Shown piece by piece: positions 24,773 through 31,626 of a DNA stretch of 31,626 bases (position 1 is the stretch's first letter; each line of letters starts with the position of its first letter). A program made the position numbers and the translations under genes. Source of the DNA: JAGPUQ01 sp036677085 (GTDB lineage: Bacteria > Pseudomonadota > Gammaproteobacteria > Pseudomonadales > Porticoccaceae); NCBI GenBank assembly GCA_036677085.1, contig JAKFFI010000013.1:1-31626 (forward strand). The letters are read 5' to 3'. The notes below the pieces were generated by a model. It did not search any database. It worked only from the letters and a program-made list of their open reading frames with translations, and was not told the DNA's origin.

Positions 24773-27700
24773 TGGACCATCCCCGCATGCAATTCCTGCA
24801 GGCTGCGCACGGTGCGCGCCTGCCCGTGTCGCAGCGCGGTACACACCGCATTGCCGCCCGCGAGCGTGGTGGTGTAGTACACGTTCTTGCTCTCGGCGCT
24901 GGCCCGGATGGCGGCGGAATCCGCAATGGCCTTGCGTCCTTCGGTGGTATTGACGATGAGGTCGATCTGGCCGTTCTTGATCATGTCCACGATATGGGGC
25001 CGGCCCTCCTTCACCTTGTTCACCACCTCGACCGGGATGCCGGCGGCAGCGACCAGCGCGGCGGTACCCCGGGTACAGACCAGCCGGAAACCCAGGGCAT
25101 GGAGCTCGCGCGCTACTTCCACGACACCGGGTTGATCGCGCTCCCGCACACTGACGAAGGCGGTACCGCTGGTCGGGATCTCGTCACCCGCGCCCAGCTG
25201 CGCCTTGGCGTAGGCTTCGGCGAAGGTAGCACCGACACCCATCACTTCGCCAGTCGACTTCATCTCCGGTCCCAGAATGGGGTCGATGCCGGGAAACTTG
25301 TTGAACGGGAACACCGCTTCCTTGACGCAGAAATACGGCGGGATGATTTCCCGGGTAAAACCCTGTTCGACCAGCGTCTTGCCGGCCATGCAGCGCGCGG
25401 CGATCTTGGCCAGGGACGCGCCGATGCACTTGGACACGAAGGGCACGGTGCGCGAGGCGCGCGGATTCACTTCAATCACATAGATCTCGCCATCCTGCCA
25501 GGCGAGCTGTACGTTCATCAGACCGCGCACGTCAAGTTCCCGCGCCATGGCCACCACGATGGCGCGCATCCGCTCCTGCACGTCTTCCGGCAGGCTGTAG
25601 GGCGGCAGCGCACAGGCGGAATCGCCGGAGTGAATGCCGGCCTGCTCGATGTGCTGCATGATCGCGCCGATCACCACATCCGTGCCGTCGGACACCACGT
25701 CGATATCCACTTCCACCGCTGCCGCCAGAAAATAATCCAGCAGCACGGGCGCCTCGTCGGACACCGCCACGGCATTGCGCATGTAGCGGTTGAGTTCGTC
25801 CTCGCCGTAAACGATTTCCATGGCGCGACCACCCAGCACATAGGAGGGCCGCACCACCAGCGGATAGCCGATGGTGGCCGCGGCGGCGACGGCGGCGGCG
25901 ACCGATCTCACGGTGGCGTTGGGTGGTTGCCGCAAACCCAGCTTGACGATCATCTGCTGGAAGCGCTCGCGATCTTCGGCGCGGTCGATGGCATCCGGCG
26001 TGGTACCGATGATGGGCACTCCGGCCGCTGCCAGGGCGCGCGCGAGTTTCAACGGCGTCTGCCCACCGAACTGCACGATCACACCTTCAGGCCGCTCGAT
26101 GCGGACAATTTCCAGCACGTCTTCCAGGGTCAGGGGCTCGAAGTAGAGGCGGTCGGAAATATCGTAATCCGTGGACACGGTCTCGGGATTGCAGTTGACC
26201 ATGATGGTCTCGAAGCCGTCTTCGCGCAGCGCGAGCGCGGCGTGCACGCAGCAATAATCGAATTCGATGCCCTGGCCGATACGGTTGGGACCGCCACCCA
26301 GCACCATGATCTTGCGCCGGTCGGTCGGGGCCGCTTCGCATTCCTCCTCGTAGGTGGAATACAGGTAGGCGGTGTCGGTGGCAAACTCGGCGGCGCAGGT
26401 ATCGACCCGCTTGTAGACCGGATGCAGGTCGAGCGCGGCGCGCCGTGCGCGCACTTGCGCCTCGGGACAACCCAGCAGGCGCGCGAGGCGCGCGTCGGCA
26501 AAACCCTTGCGCTTGAGCCGCCGCAGCCAGTCGCGGTCCAGATCCCCAAGGCCGTGACCGGCGAGCATTTGCTCCTCGTAGACCAGATCTTCAATCTGCA
26601 CCAGAAACCAGGGGTCGATCGCGGTGGCGCGATGAATCTCATCGCGGCCGATCCCCGCGCGAAAGGCATCGGCGATGTACCAGAGCCGCTCGCTTCCGGA
26701 CCCGGCCAGCTGCTCGCGAATCACCGCCATGCCGTCGCTGGTGCTGCCGTCCGCCTTGGGGTCGAACCCGGCGACATCCACTTCGAGTCCGCGCAGGGCT
26801 TTTTGCAGCGATTCCTGAAAGGTGCGCCCGATGGCCATCACCTCACCCACGGATTTCATCTGGGTGGTGAGGCGTGCGTCCGCCTGGGTGAATTTCTCGA
26901 ACGCAAAGCGCGGTATCTTGGTGACCACATAATCGATGCTGGGCTCGAAGGACGCTGGCGTGGCACCGCCGGTGATCTCGTTGCGCAATTCATCGAGGGT
27001 GTAACCCACCGCCAGCTTGGCCGCCACCCTGGCGATGGGGAAACCCGTGGCCTTGGACGCCAGCGCCGAGGAACGCGACACGCGCGGATTCATCTCGATC
27101 ACCACCAGGCGACCATCCGCCGGGTCTACCGCGAACTGCACGTTCGAGCCGCCGGTTTCCACACCGATCTCGCGCAGCACCGCGATGGCGGCGTCGCGCA
27201 TGATCTGGTATTCCTTGTCGGTGAGCGTCTGCGCGGGCGCCACCGTAACGGAGTCGCCGGTATGAATGCCCATCGGATCGAGGTTTTCGATGGTACAGAC
27301 GATGATGCAGTTGTCGTTGCGATCCCGCACCACTTCCATTTCGAATTCTTTCCAGCCGATCAGGGACTCGTCGATCAGCAGCTCCCGCGTGGGCGATAAC
27401 TCGAGTCCCCGTTTGCAGATTTCCTCGAATTCTTCGCGATTGTAGGCGATGCCGCCGCCGGAACCGCCCATGGTGAAGGACGGCCGGATCACGCAGGGAA
27501 ACCCGAACCGGTCGAGGGCCTGCAGCGCTTCCTCCAGACTGTGGGCGATCATCGAGCGCGGCGTGGCGAGCCCGATGGCCTTCATCGCCTTGTCGAAGCG
27601 CTCGCGGTCCTCGGCCTTGTCGATCGCATCCCGGGTCGCACCGATCATCTCCACGCCCCATTTTTCGAGCACGCCTTCACGTGCCAGATCGAGGGCGCAG

Positions 27701-27990
27701 TTCAGCGCGGTCTGCCCGCCCATGGTGGGCAGCAGGGCATCGGGACGCTCCTTTTCGATGATCGCCGCCACCGTGCGCCATTCCACCGGTTCGATGTAGG
27801 TGGCATCCGCCATGCTGGGGTCGGTCATGATGGTGGCGGGGTTGGAGTTGACCAGAACGACCCGGTACCCCTCCTCCCGCAGTGCCTTGCACGCCTGCGC
27901 GCCGGAGTAATCGAACTCGCAGGCCTGGCCGATCACGATCGGTCCGGCGCCGAGGATCAGGATGCTGTGGATGTCGTCGCGTTTGGGCAT
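24769..27990 (-). CDS. carB: Carbamoyl-phosphate synthase large subunit
   Basis: 1073 residues, as in E. coli CarB. It starts MPKRDDIHSILILGAGPIVI. Two homologous ATP-grasp halves are visible: the first with VIRPSFTMGGSGGGIAYN and VIEMNPRVSRSSALASKATG, the second with VVRPSYVLGGRAMEIVY and VIEVNPRASRTVPFVSKCIG. An oligomerisation region lies between them. The C-terminal MGS-like allosteric domain (about 940-1073, FVSVRERDQPGVVEVAREL, then NTTEGRKAIADSAAIR) would bind UMP and ornithine. It makes carbamoyl phosphate for arginine and pyrimidines, using ammonia from CarA. It lies 24 nt after carA and overlaps greA. Confidence 0.99.
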   Translation of the reverse strand: MPKRDDIHSILILGAGPIVIGQACEFDYSGAQACKALREEGYRVVLVNSNPATIMTDPSMADATYIEPVEWRTVAAIIEKERPDALLPTMGGQTALNCALDLAREGVLEKWGVEMIGATRDAIDKAEDRERFDKAMKAIGLATPRSMIAHSLEEALQALDRFGFPCVIRPSFTMGGSGGGIAYNREEFEEICKRGLELSPTRELLIDESLIGWKEFEMEVVRDRNDNCIIVCTIENLDPMGIHTGDSVTVAPAQTLTDKEYQIMRDAAIAVLREIGVETGGSNVQFAVDPADGRLVVIEMNPRVSRSSALASKATGFPIARVAAKLAVGYTLDELRNEITGGATPASFEPSIDYVVTKIPRFAFEKFTQADARLTTQMKSVGEVMAIGRTFQESLQKALRGLEVDVAGFDPKADGSTSDGMAVIREQLAGSGSERLWYIADAFRAGIGRDEIHRATAIDPWFLVQIEDLVYEEQMLAGHGLGDLDRDWLRRLKRKGFADARLARLLGCPEAQVRARRAALDLHPVYKRVDTCAAEFATDTAYLYSTYEEECEAAPTDRRKIMVLGGGPNRIGQGIEFDYCCVHAALALREDGFETIMVNCNPETVSTDYDISDRLYFEPLTLEDVLEIVRIERPEGVIVQFGGQTPLKLARALAAAGVPIIGTTPDAIDRAEDRERFQQMIVKLGLRQPPNATVRSVAAAVAAAATIGYPLVVRPSYVLGGRAMEIVYGEDELNRYMRNAVAVSDEAPVLLDYFLAAAVEVDIDVVSDGTDVVIGAIMQHIEQAGIHSGDSACALPPYSLPEDVQERMRAIVVAMARELDVRGLMNVQLAWQDGEIYVIEVNPRASRTVPFVSKCIGASLAKIAARCMAGKTLVEQGFTREIIPPYFCVKEAVFPFNKFPGIDPILGPEMKSTGEVMGVGATFAEAYAKAQLGAGDEIPTSGTAFVSVRERDQPGVVEVARELHALGFRLVCTRGTAALVAAAGIPVEVVNKVKEGRPHIVDMIKNGQIDLIVNTTEGRKAIADSAAIRASAESKNVYYTTTLAGGNAVCTALRHGQARTVRSLQELHAGMVQ

Positions 27991-28014
27991 GTGTGTCTCG
28001 GTCGGGTATGCCGG

Positions 28015-29163
28015 CTAGCCGGATCGTCGCTGCGCCATGAGGTCGACAAAGCGATCAAACAGTGGCGCCACGTCGTTGGGACCGGGGCTCGCCTCGGGAT
28101 GGCCCTGGAAGCTGAAGGCGGGACAGTCGGTGCGCCGCATCCCCTGCAAGGTGCCGTCGAACAGCGAGCGGTGCGTGGCGCACAGGTAAGCGGGCAGACT
28201 GGCCTCGTCGACCGCAAAACCGTGATTCTGGCTGCTGATCATCACGCGCCCGGTGGCCAGATCCTGCACCGGATGATTGGCGCCATGATGGCCGAATTTC
28301 ATTTTGACGGTGCGCGCGCCGGACGCGAGCGCCAGCAACTGGTGGCCGAGACAGATCCCGAACACCGGAATTCCGGTGCCGAGGATTTCCCGGATCGCGG
28401 CGATGGCGTAAGCGCAGGGCTCGGGATCGCCAGGGCCGTTGGACAGGAACACGCCATCGGGTCTTAGCGCCAGCACAGCGGCGGCGGGCGTCTGCGCCGG
28501 CACCACGGTGAGTTCGCAGCCGCGTTCGACAAGGAGGCGGAGAATATTGCGCTTGATCCCGAAGTCGTAGGCCACCACCCGGTAACTGCCGGGCGCGTCC
28601 GGCTCGCGATGGCCGGAGCCCAATCGCCAGGCGCCGGAACGCCACTCGTAGGGCTCGGTCACCGAGACCTCGCGGGCGAGATCCAGCCCCTGCAGGCCGC
28701 CGAACGCGCGGGCCGCGGCGAGCGCCGTATCGGCATCCACCGCGCCGGCCATCAGAGCGCCATTCTGGGCGCCGTGCTCGCGCAGGTGGCGGGTGAGCCG
28801 GCGCGTATCGATGTCCGCGATGCCGACCACACCATGGCGGCGCAGGTAATCATCGAGATTCTCCGCGCTGCGGAAATTGCTGGCGAGCAGGGGTAGGTCG
28901 CGGATCACCAGACCGGCCGCCCAGATCGCCCGGGACTCTTCATCCTCGGCGTTGACGCCGACGTTGCCGATATGGGGGTAGGTGAGCGTGACGATCTGGC
29001 GGGCATAGGAGGGATCGGTGAGGATTTCCTGATAGCCCGTCATCGCCGTATTGAACACCACCTCGCCGCTCGCCAGGCCCTCGGCCCCGATGGCGGTACC
29101 GACGAACTCGGTGCCGTCCGCAAGAACCAGAAGCGCGGGCGGACGACGGGGCTGAGTAGTCAA
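28015..29163 (-). CDS. carA: Carbamoyl-phosphate synthase small subunit (glutaminase)
   Basis: 382 residues, equal to E. coli CarA. An N-terminal domain (TEFVGTAIGAEGLASGEVVFNTAMTGY region) precedes a class I glutamine amidotransferase domain. The catalytic triad is Cys271 in FGICLGHQLLA, His355 and Glu357 in FQGHPEASPG. The start is a TTG at 29163, backed by a GGAGA ribosome site six nt upstream and by a length that fits the family; no better ATG or GTG is in frame. It hydrolyses glutamine and channels ammonia to CarB. Confidence 0.97.
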   Translation of the reverse strand: MTTQPRRPPALLVLADGTEFVGTAIGAEGLASGEVVFNTAMTGYQEILTDPSYARQIVTLTYPHIGNVGVNAEDEESRAIWAAGLVIRDLPLLASNFRSAENLDDYLRRHGVVGIADIDTRRLTRHLREHGAQNGALMAGAVDADTALAAARAFGGLQGLDLAREVSVTEPYEWRSGAWRLGSGHREPDAPGSYRVVAYDFGIKRNILRLLVERGCELTVVPAQTPAAAVLALRPDGVFLSNGPGDPEPCAYAIAAIREILGTGIPVFGICLGHQLLALASGARTVKMKFGHHGANHPVQDLATGRVMISSQNHGFAVDEASLPAYLCATHRSLFDGTLQGMRRTDCPAFSFQGHPEASPGPNDVAPLFDRFVDLMAQRRSG

Positions 29164-29304
29164 GCGCTTCTCCGGTTGCTAACACTGATAACGGTACGCG
29201 ATGGCCGCGACACGAACCCTGTCGTCGGCAAATCTATCGACGGTAACTCTTTTTAACCACAATTCTTTCGATTGCAACGCTTCACAGCGCAAAATTCGGG
29301 CTGC
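29164..29304. other. carA leader and promoter region
   Basis: This AT-richer stretch separates carA from the terminator of the dapB-hydrolase unit and must hold the carAB promoter. A TTGTGG with GATAGA 18 nt later on the minus strand is a poor candidate. I could not recognise an ArgR or PurR box. Confidence 0.4.
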
Positions 29305-29337
29305 AAAAAAGCGAGATGAAGGCGGGCTTCATCTCGC
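29305..29337 (-). terminator. Intrinsic terminator of the dapB-hydrolase transcript
   Basis: A perfect 11-bp stem (29311-29321 with 29327-29337, arms GCGAGATGAAG/CTTCATCTCGC) with a 5-nt loop is followed on the minus strand by six T residues (29310-29305). It lies 108 nt past the hydrolase stop and upstream of carA. Confidence 0.9.
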
Positions 29338-29444
29338 TCATTTGGCTCCTGTTTGCGGCTGCCGGTGGAGGTGCTCCGATCAGCGAAAAATTCGCGCAAA
29401 TTCTAGGCCATGACCCCCGCGGAGTCCAGCGTAATCGCCCGCCC

Positions 29445-30254
29445 CTACGCAGCACACTGGGGTTTCAGAAAGGGCACGAGCCGGGCCACAACGCCATCGA
29501 GGTCGTGCCAGTGCGGGTGATGGCGCCCGCCCGGTAACACCTCCAGCGTCCGATAGTGCGCGGGCACGGTTCGCTCGATCAGGTCAAGATTGGGCTGATA
29601 GCCGTATTCATCGCCGTCTCCCACCAGCACATGGACCGGCCGGTGGATGGCGCGTAACAAGGCTTCATAGCGCGCCTGAATCGTCGCGTCCTCGATTTCC
29701 GAAATCCAGCCCTGAAACAGACGCTCGGTATTGGCGCCGTGATATTTCTCCAGGCTGCGGCCGAGCTTGCCCGATTCCCAGGCCGCCGCCGCCCGCGCGA
29801 GGCCTTCTTGTGCCGCCGGATGCATCACCAGCTGGGGCGCAATCGCAACGGCGGCCTTGATCCGTTCCGGGTGCAGCGCCGTCGCGAGCAGCGCCAGACA
29901 GCCACCGTAACTGTGGCCCACCAGCAGCGCGGAGCGGATGTCGAAGGCTTGCAGCAGTTCCGCCAGCGTCGGTCCGGCCTCGTTGAGGCGGTGCTCCGCG
30001 ACCTTGGGGAGGATCAACGGATCCGACTGCCCGTGCCCCCAGCGTTCATACAGCAATGCGGGCCGGCCGGTCGCCGCCACCAGCGCCTCGGGCAGGCCGC
30101 GCCACAGGGGGATACAGTCCAGTCCGCCGTGGAGGAACACCAGCGTCGGCTCTGCCGGGACGATGTCTCCCAGCACCCGGGTATTGAGGCGATGGCCGCC
30201 CGCCACCACGAAGCGGTCCGTGGTTCTCACCGCCGGTGGTTCCGCCGCACTCAA
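29445..30254 (-). CDS. Alpha/beta hydrolase family protein
   Basis: 269 residues. The fold is plain: oxyanion strand and loop LVFLHGGLD (38-46), nucleophile elbow GHSYGG with Ser115, acid Asp215 in VGDGDEYGY and catalytic His near 245-248 in GGRHHPHWHD. No signal peptide, so probably cytoplasmic. Substrate cannot be predicted; esterase, lactonase or C-C hydrolase are all open. The start is a TTG at 30254 whose TTGA overlaps the dapB stop, so it is probably translated by coupling to dapB. A GTG eight codons in is a poorer alternative with no ribosome site. Such a gene is not part of the usual dapB-carA junction, so it looks like a lineage-specific addition. Confidence 0.92.
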   Translation of the reverse strand: MSAAEPPAVRTTDRFVVAGGHRLNTRVLGDIVPAEPTLVFLHGGLDCIPLWRGLPEALVAATGRPALLYERWGHGQSDPLILPKVAEHRLNEAGPTLAELLQAFDIRSALLVGHSYGGCLALLATALHPERIKAAVAIAPQLVMHPAAQEGLARAAAAWESGKLGRSLEKYHGANTERLFQGWISEIEDATIQARYEALLRAIHRPVHVLVGDGDEYGYQPNLDLIERTVPAHYRTLEVLPGGRHHPHWHDLDGVVARLVPFLKPQCAA

Positions 30255-31057
30255 TCCCGCAACCCCAGCACATCGCGCATGTCATAACGCCCACCGGGCT
30301 GTCCGGCGAGCCATACGGCCGCGCGCACCGCGCCGCGCGCGAAGGCCATGCGACTCGAGGCCTTGTGGGTGATTTCCACGCGCTCGCCATCGGCGGCGAA
30401 TGTCACGGTATGGTCGCCGACGATATCGCCGGCGCGCACCGAGGCAAAACCGATGGTCTTGGGATCGCGGGCGCCGGTCTGGCCCTCGCGACTGTAGACC
30501 GCTACCTGGCGCAGATCCCGCCCCAGGGCCGCCGCCACCACCTCGCCCATGCTGAGCGCGGTGCCCGATGGCGCATCCACCTTGTAGCGATGGTGGGCCT
30601 CGTAAATCTCGATATCGGACTCTTCGCCCAGTACCCGGGCCGCAAGTTCGAGGAGTTTGAAGCAGACATTGACGCCGGTGCTGAAGTTGGAGGCCATGCA
30701 CAGCGGCACTCCCGCCGTAGCCGCTGTGAGCTGCGCTTGCTGAGCCGCATCAAACCCCGTGGTGCCTATCACCAATGCCTTGTGGTGCGCGGCGCATACC
30801 CGCGCGTTGGCGATGGTCGCCGCCGGGGCCGTGAAATCGATCAGCACGTCGAAGGCATCGGTCACCGCGGCCAGATCGTCGACGAGGCGTACGCCATTGG
30901 CGGCCAACCCGGCCAGGGTGCCGGCATCGGCGCCGAGAAACTCCGATCCCGGCCGCTCCAGGGCAACACTCAGGCAGGTTTCAGGGTGATTGGCGACCGC
31001 CTCGACGAGGGTTCTGCCCATGCGGCCTGCGGCGCCGGCGATGGCGATCCGGATCAT
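30251..31057 (-). CDS. dapB: 4-hydroxy-tetrahydrodipicolinate reductase
   Basis: 268 residues (E. coli 273). The NAD(P)H-binding GAAGRMGR is at 8-15. DVLIDFTAPAATIANARV and VIGTTGF follow. The catalytic and substrate-binding segment EAHHRYKVDAPSGTAL contains His155/His156 and Lys159, the counterparts of E. coli His159 and Lys163. It reduces the dihydrodipicolinate precursor in the diaminopimelate/lysine and peptidoglycan pathway. The ATG at 31057 has an AGGA ribosome site seven nt upstream. It lies 104 nt after dnaJ, and its stop overlaps the hydrolase start by 4 nt. Confidence 0.98.
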   Translation of the reverse strand: MIRIAIAGAAGRMGRTLVEAVANHPETCLSVALERPGSEFLGADAGTLAGLAANGVRLVDDLAAVTDAFDVLIDFTAPAATIANARVCAAHHKALVIGTTGFDAAQQAQLTAATAGVPLCMASNFSTGVNVCFKLLELAARVLGEESDIEIYEAHHRYKVDAPSGTALSMGEVVAAALGRDLRQVAVYSREGQTGARDPKTIGFASVRAGDIVGDHTVTFAADGERVEITHKASSRMAFARGAVRAAVWLAGQPGGRYDMRDVLGLRD

Positions 31058-31119
31058 GCTGTGGTCCTGCGTTTGGGTGTCGTTAGCTTAACAGCTTGTT
31101 GAAAAACCACTGCGGCAGC

Positions 31120-31146
31120 CCGTTGCCCGACGCACCTCGGCAACGG
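31120..31146 (-). other. Stem-loop in the dnaJ-dapB spacer (weak terminator candidate)
   Basis: Arms CCGTTGCC (31120-31127) and GGCAACGG (31139-31146) form an 8-bp stem with an 11-nt loop after the dnaJ stop. A five-T run on the minus strand comes only about 13 nt later, too far for a standard terminator, so partial attenuation is the most one can suggest. Confidence 0.35.
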
Positions 31147-31161
31147 CGCGTCGCCATGATT

Positions 31162-31626
31162 TCAGCGCGCGAAACCTTCAAAAAATTTCTTGGCCGCATC
31201 GAACCAGGAAGTCCCCCGGGGCGAATGTTTGCCGCCTTCGAGACTCGCATGGAATGCTTTGAGAAGATCTTTCTGCTCCGTCGAAAGATTGACGGGGGTT
31301 TCGATCACCACCTTGCACAACAGATCGCCGGGACCGCCGCCGCGTACCGGCACTATGCCCTTGCCCCGCATGCGGAACAGGCGCCCGGTCTGGGTCTCGG
31401 CGGGGATTTTCAGGTTGACCCGGCCGGTCAGGGTCGGCACTTCCAACTCGCCCCCAAGCGCCGCATCGACGAAGGAGATCGGCACCTCGCAATAAAGATC
31501 GGCGCCGTCGCGCTGGAAGATGGCATGCGGCTTGACCACCACCTGCACATAGAGATCGCCGGCCAAGCCCGGTTCCTGCCCCACCTCGCCCTCGCCGGTG
31601 AGCCGGATGCGGTCGCCGGTGTCGAC
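31162..31626 (-). CDS. dnaJ: Chaperone protein DnaJ (C-terminal part; 5' end beyond window)
   Basis: The frame is open to the right edge and encodes about the last 154 residues of DnaJ, starting inside the C-terminal peptide-binding domain (VDTGDRIRLTGEGE, then GDLYVQVVVKPHAIFQRDG). The strand YCEVPISFVDAALGGELEVPTL and the LKIPAETQTGRLFRMRGKGIP-like segment (here GKGIVPVRGG) match the DnaJ C-domain. The J domain and zinc fingers would lie outside the window. It ends with WFDAAKKFFEGFAR. DnaJ is the Hsp40 co-chaperone of DnaK; dnaJ-dapB-carAB is a common gammaproteobacterial order. Confidence 0.96.
   Translation of the reverse strand, partial: VDTGDRIRLTGEGEVGQEPGLAGDLYVQVVVKPHAIFQRDGADLYCEVPISFVDAALGGELEVPTLTGRVNLKIPAETQTGRLFRMRGKGIVPVRGGGPGDLLCKVVIETPVNLSTEQKDLLKAFHASLEGGKHSPRGTSWFDAAKKFFEGFAR

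Noticed and set aside
24787..27399. An 870-codon open frame on the plus strand, antisense to carB
   Set aside because: It mirrors carB codon by codon. High third-position GC removes stop codons from the antisense frame, and the translation is His/Arg/Gly-rich with no recognisable domain and no ribosome site.
31081..31110. Motif resembling the CAGCTTGTTGAAAAA end seen at some insertion sequences
   Set aside because: No transposase, no matching inverted end and no target duplication are present in the window, so it cannot be called a mobile-element remnant.

Overview
The window is core chromosome of a high-GC gammaproteobacterium. The gene order dnaJ-dapB-carA-carB-greA-(yhbY)-rlmE-ftsH-folP-glmM-tpiA-secG-tRNA-Leu(GAG)-tRNA-fMet-rimP-nusA-infB-rbfA-truB-rpsO-pnp is the classic gammaproteobacterial (Pseudomonas-like) order. 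The key residues of RlmE, FadH, GreA and TpiA lie within a residue or two of their E. coli positions. The species cannot be fixed from the sequence alone. I see no IS element, integrase, prophage, CRISPR array, toxin-antitoxin pair or defence cassette.

Layout, left to right. (1) 1-3255: a TetR-type regulator cut by the window edge, divergent from an EmrA/EmrB-type efflux pair (HlyD-family adaptor plus 14-TM DHA2 transporter), with a GTAC-rich candidate operator between them. (2) 3280-4710: a minus-strand cardiolipin synthase. (3) 4861-6891: plus-strand fadH, 2,4-dienoyl-CoA reductase. It ends at a strong palindromic terminator shared with pnp. (4) 6957-15498: the minus-strand rimP-nusA-infB-rbfA-truB-rpsO-pnp transcription/translation/RNA-decay operon. 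It is headed by an initiator tRNA gene with a near-consensus sigma70 promoter and a terminator before rimP. (5) 16109-21643: ftsH-folP-glmM-tpiA-secG followed 5 nt later by tRNA-Leu(GAG). (6) 21731-22727: divergent rlmE and yhbY. (7) 22768-24185: a two-gene catabolic-looking insert, a carboxymuconolactone-decarboxylase-family protein and an atypical crotonase-fold protein, between greA and yhbY. (8) 24296-29163: carA-carB-greA. (9) 29445-31626: dnaJ (5' end missing), dapB and a translationally coupled alpha/beta hydrolase, ending at a good intrinsic terminator.

Most of the window is housekeeping: pyrimidine/arginine precursor (carAB), lysine/peptidoglycan (dapB, glmM), folate (folP), glycolysis (tpiA), secretion and membrane quality control (secG, ftsH), ribosome assembly and decoding (rimP, rbfA, rlmE, yhbY, infB, truB, rpsO, both tRNAs), transcription elongation (nusA, greA) and RNA decay (pnp). 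The accessory content is small: the efflux cassette, the crotonase/CMD pair and the hydrolase after dapB. I found no convincing new multi-gene system. The item most worth a second look is the crotonase/CMD pair, because the crotonase lacks both canonical catalytic glutamates and the CMD protein lacks the AhpD CxxC pair.
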